Below the pieces are notes generated by a model, which was given only the letters and a program-made list of their open reading frames with translations, did not search any database and was not told the DNA's origin. The position numbers were made by a program, and so were the translations under genes. A stretch of 64,000 nucleotides of DNA from Acetobacter malorum (GTDB taxonomy: Bacteria > Pseudomonadota > Alphaproteobacteria > Acetobacterales > Acetobacteraceae), in assembly GCF_001580615.1 (NCBI RefSeq), contig NZ_LHZC01000054.1, positions 124,001-188,000 on the forward strand, given 5' to 3'. Of this stretch, positions 17,006 to 28,608 are shown piece by piece; position 1 is the stretch's first letter; the number at the start of each line of letters is the position of its first letter.

Positions 17006-17614
17006 ATGGCTTTTGAACTGCCAGCCCTTCCCTATTCCTACAACGCTCTTGCCGCACGCGGCATGTGCCAGGAAACGCTTGAACTGCATCATGACAAGCA
17101 CCATCAGGCTTATGTCACGGCTCTGAACAATTTTGTTGAAGCCAACCCCGCTCTGCAGGGCAAGTCTCTCGACGAAATCATTCTGGCTGTTAAAGGCGAC
17201 AGCGCTCAGGCTCCCGTGTTCAACAATGCGGGTCAGCATTGGAACCATATCCTGTTCTGGCAGAACCTCTCCTCTGCTGGCGGTGCGATTCCGGACAAGC
17301 TGGCTGCAAAAATCAACGGTGACTTCGGCAGCGTTGATGCCTTCAAGGACCAGTTCAAAAAGGCAGCGGCCTCTCAGTTCGGTTCAGGCTGGGCATGGCT
17401 GGTTCTGGGTCAGGACGGCAAGTTGGCCGTGACCAAAACCGCCAACGGCTCCAACCCGCTGGCTGAAGGTCAGGGCAAAGTGCTGCTCGGTCTGGATGTG
17501 TGGGAACACGCTTACTATCTGGACTTCCGCAACCGTCGTCCGGACTACATCACCAACTACCTGGACAAGCTGGCAAACTACGAGTTCGCTGAAGCTCAGC
17601 TGAACGCTGCCTGA
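17006..17614 (+). CDS. sodB: Superoxide dismutase (Fe-type)
   Basis: A 202-aa cytoplasmic enzyme converting superoxide to peroxide and oxygen. The metal ligands read as H28, H81 (GQHWNHILFW), D164 and H168 (GLDVWEHAYY). Gln77 two residues before WNH is the second-sphere residue typical of Fe or cambialistic enzymes. The ATG at 17006 has GGAG seven bases upstream; a start 12 bases earlier would use that same site as coding. It is a single gene with its own terminator. Fe versus Mn use is inference from Gln77. Confidence 0.95.
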   Translation: MAFELPALPYSYNALAARGMCQETLELHHDKHHQAYVTALNNFVEANPALQGKSLDEIILAVKGDSAQAPVFNNAGQHWNHILFWQNLSSAGGAIPDKLAAKINGDFGSVDAFKDQFKKAAASQFGSGWAWLVLGQDGKLAVTKTANGSNPLAEGQGKVLLGLDVWEHAYYLDFRNRRPDYITNYLDKLANYEFAEAQLNAA

Positions 17615-17638
17615 GTTTTCCAAGCTCAGTCCGGAAAG

Positions 17639-17668
17639 AACGCCTCCCTCACCGGAGGCGTTTTTTTT
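17639..17668 (+). terminator. Rho-independent terminator of sodB
   Basis: CGCCTCC / GGAGGCG stem (17641-17647 and 17654-17660) with a six-base loop followed by eight T. Confidence 0.92.
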
Positions 17669-17710
17669 GCCTGCTTGCCAGCAAAAAATAGCAGCCCTGC
17701 ATCACCCCCT

Positions 17711-17740
17711 CTTGATTGTTGCAACAGATATTCCAATCTT
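17711..17740 (+). promoter_or_regulatory. Possible heat-shock (sigma-32) promoter of clpB
   Basis: CTTGATT at 17711-17717 followed at 15 bases by CCAATCT resembles the alphaproteobacterial sigma-32 pattern (CTTG...CC[AT]AT). It lies about 90 bases before the clpB start. The match is partial and rests mainly on the known heat-shock control of clpB. Confidence 0.35.
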
Positions 17741-17830
17741 TGTTAGCGAGAAAAGACCATGCCGCCATTGCCATAATGGGATGGAGACAAGGCCTTCAGT
17801 CGCCTGAGTAGAAGGGACAAGAGGGAAACG

Positions 17831-20440
<2,610 letters not shown>

Positions 20441-20464
20441 TCGCCCTGCAAACAGGCACAACGG

Positions 20465-20497
20465 AACGGGAAGGCTCAGGCCTTCCCGTTTTTTATT
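20465..20497 (+). terminator. Rho-independent terminator of clpB
   Basis: AACGGGAAGG (20465-20474) pairs with CCTTCCCGTT (20481-20490); a six-base loop; the stem runs into TTTTTT. Confidence 0.9.
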
Positions 20498-20523
20498 GCG
20501 CGCATCACAAAGGGAGTTTCCTT

Positions 20524-21156
20524 ATGGCAGAACCCAACTGGCTGATCTGGGCCCGCGAAATTCAGGGCATTTCTCAGACCGGCCTGACCTACGCCAAAGA
20601 CCCTTTTGATAAAGAACGCTATGAAATGCTGCGCACCCTCGCCGCCCGGATGATGGCGGAAGGCAGCGGTCTCCCAGCCGGGAAAATTGAAACCATTTTT
20701 CAGGAACAGGCTGGCTACGCGACACCAAAACTGGAAGTGCGCGTCGGCGTGTTTGATAAAGACGGCCGCATCCTGATGGTGCGGGAAGTGCTGGACCAGA
20801 ACAAATGGACCGTGCCCGGCGGCTGGACAGATGTGAACCTGACCGCCGCAGACTGCGCCGCCAAGGAAGTGTGGGAAGAAACCGGCTATACCGTCCGCAT
20901 TACCAAACTCGCCATGGCGCTGGACCGCACCACTCAGGGCCACCAGCCCCCGGAAGCTTTTACCGTCACCAAGCTGTTTTTTCTGGGAGAACTGACAGGC
21001 GGCAGCCCCACCACCAGTATTGAAACCAGTGAAGTGCGTTTCTTCACCCATAATGAAATCCCGACGGATCTTTCAATAGGCCGGGTCCTCCCCCGCCAGA
21101 TCGAACGCCTCTTCGCGCACCACGCGACCCCTACTCTGCCCACCGAGTTTGACTGA
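20524..21156 (+). CDS. Nudix hydrolase with N-terminal extension
   Basis: A 210-aa protein. Residues 1-65 (NWLIWAREIQGISQTGLTYA, then DPFDKERYEMLRTLAARMM) match the Nudix_N_2 domain often seen before a Nudix fold. The Nudix box lies near residue 98: GGWTDVNLTAADCAAKEVWE followed by ETGY. Compared with the canonical GX5EX7REUXEEXGU, the first Glu is Leu and the Arg is Lys; the metal-binding WEET core is kept. Likely a nucleoside-diphosphate or NADH/ADP-ribose type pyrophosphatase, substrate unknown. ATG 20524 has an AAGGGAG site. It is downstream of the clpB terminator and so probably has its own promoter. Confidence 0.82.
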   Translation: MAEPNWLIWAREIQGISQTGLTYAKDPFDKERYEMLRTLAARMMAEGSGLPAGKIETIFQEQAGYATPKLEVRVGVFDKDGRILMVREVLDQNKWTVPGGWTDVNLTAADCAAKEVWEETGYTVRITKLAMALDRTTQGHQPPEAFTVTKLFFLGELTGGSPTTSIETSEVRFFTHNEIPTDLSIGRVLPRQIERLFAHHATPTLPTEFD

Positions 21157-21239
21157 CACGCCTCCTCTGTAATCGTGCTGTCTCGCATCGCCGCCCCCTC
21201 AATGCCTTCATGACGGCTGGGTGCCGGAGGTGCTAAACC

Positions 21240-22226
21240 ATGCTTCCCTATTTTACCGAGACCCACCCTATGCCGAACCCGAACCCCCTGATCCTGTCCT
21301 TTGGAAGCATCAATATTGACGTTACCGCCCGGGCTGTCCGCTTGCCCCGCCCCGGCGAGACGGTGCACGGCGAAAGCTATGCCGTCATGCTCGGCGGCAA
21401 GGGCAGTAATCAGGCTGCCGCGGCAGGGCGACTGGCTGCGGGATCTGGCGTTCAGGTGGCTTTGGCCGGGCGTATCGGTCAGGACAGTTTTGGAACGCAG
21501 GCGCGCCGGGAACTGGAGCGCTTTGGCGTGGATCTTTCTCCATTGCGTGAAGATGCCGCACAGGCAACGGGCATTGCGCTGATTGGGATTGATGGCAGCG
21601 GCGAGAATTGCATCACAGTGGTCGGTGGCGCAAACATGGCCGTGGATGAGACCGACGTTACAGCCGCGTCGGAATGGCTGGAACGTGCCGCCGTTGTTTT
21701 ATTCCAGCTTGAAGTGCCTCAGCAGGCCGTTCTGGCTGCTGCTCGTAAAGCAAGGGCGGCAGGCGCTCTGGTCGTGCTTGATCCTGCCCCCGCTCCGGAA
21801 AATGGCCTTCTGGATGCGCTCTGGCAGGAAATTGATATTCTTACGCCCAATGAAAGCGAGACGTTCCAGCTCACAGGTCTTCGGCCAGACACTGTGGAAG
21901 ACGCCGCAAAGGCTGCTGACTTACTTTTGGCCAAAGGCGTGAAAGCGGTTCTGGTTAAAATGGGAAGCCGGGGTGTGTTCTGGCATGATGGAACGCAGAG
22001 CGGCCACAGTGCGCCCTTCCGCATCGAGCCTGTTGATACTGTGGCGGCTGGAGACTGCTTTAATGGAGGCCTCGCCTTCGCTCTGGCACAGAGGAAGCCT
22101 TTCCCAGAGGCTGTCCGTATAGCGTCTGCCTGCGGCGCGCTGGCCACAACCCGCCATGGCGCGGCTGATGCGGCCCCCGAATGGGAGGCTGTCGCCGCGT
22201 TAATGGCGGCCCAGCCGGCGGCGTAA
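21240..22226 (+). CDS. rbsK: Ribokinase (PfkB family)
   Basis: A 328-aa sugar kinase, ATP + D-ribose to ribose-5-phosphate. The first PfkB signature is GGKGSNQAAAAGRLAAGSG near residue 58; the second, with the catalytic Asp, is DTVAAGDCFNGGLAFALAQ near residue 270. RbsK-type features include NIDVTARAVRLPRPGETV. ATG 21240 has GGAGG eight bases upstream; ATG 21270 lacks a good site. No ribose transporter lies nearby. Substrate specificity is inferred from similarity to RbsK over other PfkB kinases. Confidence 0.82.
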   Translation: MLPYFTETHPMPNPNPLILSFGSINIDVTARAVRLPRPGETVHGESYAVMLGGKGSNQAAAAGRLAAGSGVQVALAGRIGQDSFGTQARRELERFGVDLSPLREDAAQATGIALIGIDGSGENCITVVGGANMAVDETDVTAASEWLERAAVVLFQLEVPQQAVLAAARKARAAGALVVLDPAPAPENGLLDALWQEIDILTPNESETFQLTGLRPDTVEDAAKAADLLLAKGVKAVLVKMGSRGVFWHDGTQSGHSAPFRIEPVDTVAAGDCFNGGLAFALAQRKPFPEAVRIASACGALATTRHGAADAAPEWEAVAALMAAQPAA

Positions 22227-22247
22227 ACCCGGCTAGCTGCTATTTCC

Positions 22248-23180
22248 TTAGGGAACTGTGCCGAACGTCTCACGCTCGCGATAGGCTAACTGCCCCAACA
22301 GAGCGACAAGCGTTTTAGCACAGTGCCCGTCCGGGTCTTTCTCCGGATCATAAATGGAAACTGTCATTCCCAGACAGCGTCTGTCAGAAACCAGTGGATT
22401 GAGAAGTGACACCATATCAGCCACTGACAGCCCCGGTGAGCCGGGGCAATCAACGGCGGGCATGACGACCTGATCCAGCACATCGACATCAAAATGAATC
22501 CAGAACCCAGCCGCTGAGTGTGAGCTCAGAAGAGCTTGAATTTTTGCGGAGGCCGCCGCTACGCCGATCTTTTGGAAGTCAAAAATATCAATCTGTGTGA
22601 TGGTGGTGCGGGCAATATCCGGCCATGCAAAATCGGCGTCATGGCTTTCCCGCTCACCAATCTGAATAACATGGTCATCCTGCACCAATGGGCCTTCGAT
22701 ATCAGGCCATTGAGTCAGAAAGGGTTCACCGCGCCCTGTGGCCAGGGCGAGATCCATTCCGGCAACCCCGCTCATAACCCGGCTGGCATCATAATTCCCC
22801 GGATGCCGAAAATCGCTATGTCCATCAAAATGAATAAGAGACAGCGGGCCGTTTTGCCGCGCACCCGCAAGCGCCCCGAGAAGAATCGAGCAATCGCCAC
22901 CCAGCACCAGAGCAAAGATCCCGTTCCGGACACTCTGCGCCACACGCTCCGCAAGAGTCAGACTGAAGGCGCGGATCGCGTAGCCGTTTCGGATAAGTGT
23001 TCCCGCAGGCGGCACCGGGCAATATTGGGGGCGCGGTAGCGTCAGGATGGAAGCCTCAGCGCCCAAAGCCTCCGCCAGTCCGGCAGCCATCAGCACCTCC
23101 GGCGCACGCCACGTTCCCGGTTCATGGCCCGGAGAAAGCGGGCTCAGGCCAAGATTTGTGGGCGCCAGAATAACATCCAT
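22248..23180 (-). CDS. Arginase-family ureohydrolase
   Basis: A 310-aa protein of the arginase/agmatinase fold. The dinuclear Mn ligands read as D119, H121, D123 (HFDGHSDF) and D231, D233 (HFDVDVLD). The position normally His in GGDHS is Cys97 (GGDCS), so one canonical Mn ligand is changed; this variant occurs in a branch of annotated arginase-like proteins. The segment DCPGSPGLSVADMV follows the last motif. It may hydrolyse arginine or another guanidino compound; substrate unproven. It is convergent with rbsK, with 21 bases between the stops. Confidence 0.78.
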   Translation of the reverse strand: MDVILAPTNLGLSPLSPGHEPGTWRAPEVLMAAGLAEALGAEASILTLPRPQYCPVPPAGTLIRNGYAIRAFSLTLAERVAQSVRNGIFALVLGGDCSILLGALAGARQNGPLSLIHFDGHSDFRHPGNYDASRVMSGVAGMDLALATGRGEPFLTQWPDIEGPLVQDDHVIQIGERESHDADFAWPDIARTTITQIDIFDFQKIGVAAASAKIQALLSSHSAAGFWIHFDVDVLDQVVMPAVDCPGSPGLSVADMVSLLNPLVSDRRCLGMTVSIYDPEKDPDGHCAKTLVALLGQLAYRERETFGTVP

Positions 23181-23244
23181 CTTAGGCCGCCTCCCGCATG
23201 AACCCCTGAAAATATTACGGAAAAAGAATGGTCAGACAAGATGA

Positions 23245-23282
23245 TAAAAAACGGTCAGGCTCATACAGACCCTGACCGTTTT
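23245..23282 (-). terminator. Rho-independent terminator of the ntr-hfq-hflX block
   Basis: AAAACGGTCAGG (23248-23259) pairs with CCTGACCGTTTT (23271-23282); reading the minus strand the stem ends in TTTTTT. It lies about 25 bases after the hflX stop. Confidence 0.9.
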
Positions 23283-23307
23283 CAAACCGTCCATACTGCT
23301 GAAAATT

Positions 23308-24624
23308 TTACGCCAGCAGCGGTTCAACCTGTTTGAACAGCATTTCAAACCGCGCGCGGTCTTCTGCTTTGATGCGTACGGTAATGTTGGCCCCGCTTTC
23401 ATCATCCATGCGGTTCAGCACTTCCCCGTGCTGATAAAGCCATGCAGATGCCGCGCCGTCAGACAGCGGCACGCGGTAGCGCACCTCTTCCATAGTGGCT
23501 GTCATTTGCTGGTCGATCAGCGCTAACAGTTCCGGCAGGCCGTCTCCGGTTATAGCGGAAATACCGATAGCATCACCCAGCTGCGCCAGCTCTTCCGGGC
23601 CGCCCAGCAGGTCAACCTTGTTCAGCACTTCAATCATGCGGCCAGACCAGTCCGGCTCAATCATGTTATCCCGCGCCATGCCTTCCAGAACGTGGAACAC
23701 ATCCTTTTTCTGGGCAGCACTATCCGGGTGCGCAATGTCCCGCACATGCAGAATGATGTCGGCTTCCGCTACTTCTTCCAGCGTGGCGCGGAAGGCGGCA
23801 ATCAGTTCCGTTGGCAGATCACTGATGAACCCCACCGTGTCCGACAGGATAACCCGGCGGCCAGATGGCAGCGTGATTGCCCGCATTGTCGGGTCCAGCG
23901 TCGCAAACAGCTGATCTTTTGCGTAAACCGTCGCCCCCGTCAGCGCATTAAACAAGGTCGATTTGCCTGCGTTGGTGTAGCCAACCAGAGCCACCACCGG
24001 GAACGGCACCCGCTTACGCGCCTGCCGATGCAGCCCACGTGTGCGGCGCACCTGCTCCAGATCTTTCTTGAGGCGGACAATCCGGTCACCAATCATCCGG
24101 CGGTCAGCCTCAATCTGTGTTTCACCCGGACCACCAAGGAAGCCGAAGCCCCCGCGCTGACGTTCCAGATGGGTCCACAACCGCACAAGCCGGGAGCGCT
24201 GATATTCCAGATGTGCCAGCTCGACCTGAAGGGTCCCTTCCTTCGTCGCAGCGCGTGCGCCGAAGATGTCCAGAATCAGGCCGGTCCGGTCAATCACCTT
24301 ACAGCCAAACTCGGTTTCCAGATTACGCTGCTGGGCGGGGCTGAGGCGGGCATCCACCACCAGCACATCAATTTTTTCCGCCTGAACGGCAATTTTGAGC
24401 GAATCGACCTGCCCTTTACCCAGCAGGGTTGCGGAGCGTCTGGTCCGCAGCAGTAACGTCGCCTGTAAAACAATCACCAGCCCGATGGAGGCTGCCAGAC
24501 CAACAGCCTCTTCCAGCCGGGCCTCCGCAGCCCTTACATCCTGGTCATGGGCAGACTTTTCCCAGGGGAGAATAACCGCGCCACGCGTGGCAACGGGTTT
24601 TGTATCAGATAAAATCGTCGCCAA
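23308..24624 (-). CDS. hflX: Ribosome-associated GTPase HflX
   Basis: A 438-aa translational GTPase that splits stalled ribosomes. The N-terminal HflX domain shows [20 protein letters not shown] and [18 protein letters not shown]. The G domain has G1 [17 protein letters not shown]3 [10 protein letters not shown] and G4 NKVD. No ATG is available in the right place. I chose TTG 24624 (AGAGAG eight bases upstream), giving [23 protein letters not shown] 24669 or GTG 24651 are alternatives that lengthen the overlap with hfq. With this start the overlap with the hfq end is 20 bases. The hfq-hflX order is conserved across proteobacteria. Confidence 0.93.
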   Translation of the reverse strand: MATILSDTKPVATRGAVILPWEKSAHDQDVRAAEARLEEAVGLAASIGLVIVLQATLLLRTRRSATLLGKGQVDSLKIAVQAEKIDVLVVDARLSPAQQRNLETEFGCKVIDRTGLILDIFGARAATKEGTLQVELAHLEYQRSRLVRLWTHLERQRGGFGFLGGPGETQIEADRRMIGDRIVRLKKDLEQVRRTRGLHRQARKRVPFPVVALVGYTNAGKSTLFNALTGATVYAKDQLFATLDPTMRAITLPSGRRVILSDTVGFISDLPTELIAAFRATLEEVAEADIILHVRDIAHPDSAAQKKDVFHVLEGMARDNMIEPDWSGRMIEVLNKVDLLGGPEELAQLGDAIGISAITGDGLPELLALIDQQMTATMEEVRYRVPLSDGAASAWLYQHGEVLNRMDDESGANITVRIKAEDRARFEMLFKQVEPLLA

Positions 24625-24910
24625 GTGTGGGCTCTCTGTCTGTCTGAGCACCAGAATTTGGCGCTTCAAAGATATTGATAGGCACAGTCGGCATGACTGT
24701 GCTGATGGCGTGCTTGTAAATCAGCTGTGTATGCTCATCGCGTTTCAGCAAAACGGCGGCATCATCAAACCACGTAATATTGCCCTGCAATTTTACGCCA
24801 TTCACAAGAAAAACTGTCACAGATGAGCGCGAACGGCGAATCTGACTCAGAAACGCATCCTGCACATTGTATCCGGTGTCCTTATCCACGATGGGAGGCC
24901 CTATTCTCAT
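24605..24910 (-). CDS. hfq: RNA chaperone Hfq
   Basis: A 101-aa Sm-like protein; the hexamer pairs small RNAs with mRNAs. Sm1 is seen as [20 protein letters not shown] then [15 protein letters not shown], and Sm2 as the [10 protein letters not shown] segment (family YKHAIST). The C-terminal tail ([20 protein letters not shown]) is short and acidic. ATG 24910 is used; a GTG at 24889 would remove seven residues and give a more usual length. It overlaps hflX, so the two are translationally coupled. It follows ntrX as in other alphaproteobacteria. Confidence 0.95.
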   Translation of the reverse strand: MRIGPPIVDKDTGYNVQDAFLSQIRRSRSSVTVFLVNGVKLQGNITWFDDAAVLLKRDEHTQLIYKHAISTVMPTVPINIFEAPNSGAQTDREPTLGDDFI

Positions 24911-24956
24911 TTTTTGTTACAGCCGGACGATGGCTTGCAGTAACACTGCAAACACG

Positions 24957-26348
24957 TCAGCCGACCCCTCGTTCCTCGGACGTTACACCAAGCTGCTTCA
25001 GTTTGCGATGCAGGGCACTGCGTTCCATGCCAACAAATATTGCTGTTCGGCTGATATTGCCCCCAAAACGGAGCAGCTGGGCCTGCAAGTACTGCGTTTC
25101 GAACATATCTCGCGCCTCGCGCAGCGGCAGGCTCATGACATCAGCCGAGGCGTCGAACTTCAGCAAAGCCGGAGCACCCTCCCCCAGAGTGGACGGCAGC
25201 ATTTCCGCACGGATGGGCTCAACACTGTTGCCCGGCATCATAATCAGCACGCGTTCCATCAGGTTACGCAGTTCACGCGCATTGCCCGGCCAGTCATACG
25301 CCTGCAGGGCGGCAACGGCATCGGCCGAGAGTTCCCGCTGGGGCAGACCAGCCATCTCCGCAGCACGACGCAAAAACAGTTCTGCAAGGCCCGGAATATC
25401 ATCCCGCCGTTCCCGCAGGCCGGGCAGACGGAGCGGGACAACCGCAAGCCGGTAATACAGATCTTCCCGGAACCGCCCGGCCATAATCTCGGCCTGCAAA
25501 TCCCGGTTGGTGGTGGCCAGAACGCGGACATCCACTTTCACGCGGGTTGAGCCACCAAGGCGTTCAAACGTCTGGTCCTGCAGGGCGCGCACAATCTTGC
25601 CCTGCGTTTCCAGCGGCATATCGGCCACTTCATCCAGCACCAGAGTGCCACCATGCGCGCGCTCCAGCACACCGGTGCGCCGGCCCGTGCCATCAGGCGC
25701 GCCTTCCAGCCCGAACAGTTCTTCCTCAAACCGGTTTGGCGCAAGAATGGCGCAGTTCAGCGCCACAAACGGCCCATCTGTCCGGCGGGAGCGCGCATGG
25801 ATCATGCGGGCCGCCACTTCCTTGCCGGAACCGGGGCCACCCGTAATCAGCACGCGGGACCCCGTGGGAGCCACACGCTCAATCTGGCCACGCACCGCTG
25901 TGATCAGGGCGCTATTGCCAAACAGCTCCGTGTCCTGCCCGGCACGCAGGCGCAGTTCCTCATTTTCTCTGGCCAGACGGGAGGCTTCCAGCGCCCGCCG
26001 CACCACAACCAGCAGGCGGTCTGCCTGAAATGGCTTTTCAATAAAATCATACGCGCCGTGCTGAAGGGCCGCCACGGCGGTTTCAATCGTCCCATGCCCG
26101 GAAATCATGATGACCGGCACAGACGGTTCTTCCGCGTGCAGGACATTCAGAATGCCCAGCCCGTCAAGCTGGGAGTCCCGCAACCAGACATCCAGAATGA
26201 CCAGAGACGGCCTGCGGGCCCGGAATGCGGCTATGGCTGCATCAGATGTCGCAGCAACCCGTGTTTCGTAACCCTCATCTTCAAGAATGCCCTCAATGAG
26301 CATCCGGATATCGGGCTCATCATCAACAATCAGGATTTCATGAGCCAT
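24957..26348 (-). CDS. ntrX: Response regulator NtrX
   Basis: A 463-aa NtrC-family regulator. Receiver domain 1-120 with the phospho-acceptor D53 (VILDVWLRDS). AAA+ domain with altered Walker A GGPGSGKE (170-177) and Walker B LVLDEVAD. C-terminal Fis-type HTH ending GGNISRTAIFVGMERSALHR. The GAFTGA loop that contacts sigma-54 is absent: where it should be the sequence reads FGLEGAPDGTGRRTG, as in other alphaproteobacterial NtrX. It is paired with NtrY and overlaps its 3' end by 11 bases. Roles known from relatives: nitrogen, redox and envelope regulation. Confidence 0.94.
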   Translation of the reverse strand: MAHEILIVDDEPDIRMLIEGILEDEGYETRVAATSDAAIAAFRARRPSLVILDVWLRDSQLDGLGILNVLHAEEPSVPVIMISGHGTIETAVAALQHGAYDFIEKPFQADRLLVVVRRALEASRLARENEELRLRAGQDTELFGNSALITAVRGQIERVAPTGSRVLITGGPGSGKEVAARMIHARSRRTDGPFVALNCAILAPNRFEEELFGLEGAPDGTGRRTGVLERAHGGTLVLDEVADMPLETQGKIVRALQDQTFERLGGSTRVKVDVRVLATTNRDLQAEIMAGRFREDLYYRLAVVPLRLPGLRERRDDIPGLAELFLRRAAEMAGLPQRELSADAVAALQAYDWPGNARELRNLMERVLIMMPGNSVEPIRAEMLPSTLGEGAPALLKFDASADVMSLPLREARDMFETQYLQAQLLRFGGNISRTAIFVGMERSALHRKLKQLGVTSEERGVG

Positions 26349-28599
26349 GGTCGTCCTTCATCGGCAAAATCAGAATAGCCACAGTTCCTGTTTCCTCCGC
26401 CCTGTCTTGCAGACGCACCGCACCCCCATGGTCTTCCATAATCTTTTTAACAATGGCCAGACCAAGCCCGGTGCCCTTAGCCTTGTGCGTCACGTATGGC
26501 TCGGTCAACCGATGCCGGTCGCCCGAAGGCAGGCCAACGCCATTATCTGCAACAGAAATTTCGACGTTGCCTTCACTGTCCTTCAAATCAATCCATACCG
26601 CATTGGCTGTGTTTGAGCCATTTCCCTCAACATCACCCTGTTTTGCTGTCATGGCAATGGCATCCGCTGCATTCTGCAGCAGGTTGATCAACGCCTGGCT
26701 GATCAGCCGCCGGTCACACCGCACCACCGGCCCTCTGTCCGGCAGGCTGACGTGATAGGTAATTTCCGGGTGCGCATTACGCTGGAGCACCAGAACTTCC
26801 CGGATAATGCGGGAAAGATCCTCATTAGTCATGACCGGCTGCGGCATGCGGGCAAAGGCGGAGAACTCATCCACCATGCGCCCAATGTCGCCCACCTGCC
26901 GCACAATGGTATCCGCACACTGCGCAAATGTTTCCGGGTCCGACGTAATTTCCCGCAGGAAGCGCCGCTTGAGCCGCTCCGCCGCAAGCTGAATCGGGGT
27001 CAGCGGGTTTTTGATTTCATGCGCAATCCGCCGCGCCACATCCGCCCATGCGGCTTTCCGCTGGGCTTGCTGCAGGGCCGTGATGTCATCGAAGGTCATC
27101 ACGTAGCCCTCCGTGACCGTCCCCCGCAGCTCTGCGCCAATCCGCACCAGCAGTATGCGCCGGCTGGTCTCCGGGCCAGTCTGCACTTCCCGCGTAATGA
27201 CCTGATCCGGCACCGAGCGCACTTCGGCCAGCAGCTCGGCAAATTCCGGCACGCGGGTCGCCAGAGATTCGCCAATTGCATCCATCAGATCTGTTTGCAG
27301 CAGCAGGCAGGCAGCGCGGTTCGGCAGTTCAATCCGCTGCTCCACATCCAGCCCGATCACCCCGGCGGAAACACCGGACAGGACGGCTTCCGTAAACCGG
27401 CGCCGCTCATTGATCTGCCCATATGCCACCATCAATTCGGACCGCTGGCTGGCCAGCTGCTCCGTCATGCGGTTAAAGGCACGGGAAAGGCTCGTCACCT
27501 CATCATCCCGATTAGCCTCGGGCACATGCACGCCCAGATCGCCCTCACTAATCCGGCGCGCCGCCAGAATGAGCAGCCCCAGTGGCTTGGCAATCTGGTT
27601 GGCCAGCGCCAGACCAATCAGCGCGGCCGAGGCCAGCACCAGCAACGCCACCAGCGCAAAAATCATCACAAACGTCAGCTGGATTTTGGCCCGGTTCCCG
27701 TTCAGACGCCGGTAATCCGCAATCACTTTTTCCGTGCGGTGCATATGTTCCAGAATGGTGGGGTCCACCAGACGGGTAATCACCAGCATCAGCGCGGGGG
27801 TCTGGGAGAGCTCAACCACCGCCCGCACCGTGCGTTGGTCCGGAGAGTCCAGAATGGCCACATCATTGGAGCGTGCCAGCATGGTCGCAGCCGGAGGCGG
27901 CAGAGCCTGATCTCCGGCGCGGCTCATTAAGCCACCCGAAGCCACAATCTTGTTGGTAATGGGGTCATACACCAGCGCATCCGTCAGCCCGCGCATGGTG
28001 GCCTGACTGTCCAGCATCTCGCTCAGCGCATCGTGATCCTGCAGCAGATTCATGCCGCTGGCCGCCAGTTCGTTCTGTGCGCTCATGATGTAGTTGGACA
28101 TGGAGAACGCATCGGTGCGGATATTGGCGTTATGTTCCGTCAGATATCCGCGGGAGGCCTCCATGGCTTCATTCAGCGCCGTATTCACCCGGTCGGAAAA
28201 CCAGATCTGAATGCCGTAATGGAAAAACAGGGTGGCAAACACACCCACCACCAGCGTCGGCGCAACCGCCACAATCCCGAACAGTGTGACCAGCCGAACA
28301 TGGAGTCTGGCCCCGGCCAGTCCTTTCCGATGCTCCACCAGCATCGGCCCTACGCGCATGGCCACGGCCAGCAGCAGCAGGCCCAGCACCAGACTGTTCA
28401 GCAACAACACCAGCGGTTCGATCACCGCGTAATGCCCAAAGGACATCCCGCCGGACAGCACCACAAAGGTTGCAAAGCCGAGGCACAGCGCCAGAGCGGC
28501 CAGCGTAAGAGCCACACTTTTCCGCTCCAGAGCCCGCAAGAGCCAATGGAACCGGGTACGGGCCAGAAGAGTGCTTAGTGAAGAGAGGAAGCGCTGCAT
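26338..28599 (-). CDS. ntrY: Sensor histidine kinase NtrY
   Basis: A 753-aa membrane kinase. Three N-terminal helices (about residues 28-50, 56-80, 95-120) precede a periplasmic sensor region (to about 300) and another helix (LVLASAALIGLALANQIAKP). A HAMP linker (ARRISEGDLGVHVPEANRDD) and a PAS domain follow, then the H-box RRIAHEIKNPLTPIQLAAER and an ATPase domain ending GTGLGLAIVKKIMEDHGG. It phosphorylates NtrX. It sits 9 bases after ntrC and overlaps ntrX. Confidence 0.95.
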   Translation of the reverse strand: MQRFLSSLSTLLARTRFHWLLRALERKSVALTLAALALCLGFATFVVLSGGMSFGHYAVIEPLVLLLNSLVLGLLLLAVAMRVGPMLVEHRKGLAGARLHVRLVTLFGIVAVAPTLVVGVFATLFFHYGIQIWFSDRVNTALNEAMEASRGYLTEHNANIRTDAFSMSNYIMSAQNELAASGMNLLQDHDALSEMLDSQATMRGLTDALVYDPITNKIVASGGLMSRAGDQALPPPAATMLARSNDVAILDSPDQRTVRAVVELSQTPALMLVITRLVDPTILEHMHRTEKVIADYRRLNGNRAKIQLTFVMIFALVALLVLASAALIGLALANQIAKPLGLLILAARRISEGDLGVHVPEANRDDEVTSLSRAFNRMTEQLASQRSELMVAYGQINERRRFTEAVLSGVSAGVIGLDVEQRIELPNRAACLLLQTDLMDAIGESLATRVPEFAELLAEVRSVPDQVITREVQTGPETSRRILLVRIGAELRGTVTEGYVMTFDDITALQQAQRKAAWADVARRIAHEIKNPLTPIQLAAERLKRRFLREITSDPETFAQCADTIVRQVGDIGRMVDEFSAFARMPQPVMTNEDLSRIIREVLVLQRNAHPEITYHVSLPDRGPVVRCDRRLISQALINLLQNAADAIAMTAKQGDVEGNGSNTANAVWIDLKDSEGNVEISVADNGVGLPSGDRHRLTEPYVTHKAKGTGLGLAIVKKIMEDHGGAVRLQDRAEETGTVAILILPMKDDHGS

Positions 28600-28608
28600 A
28601 AAGGCAGG

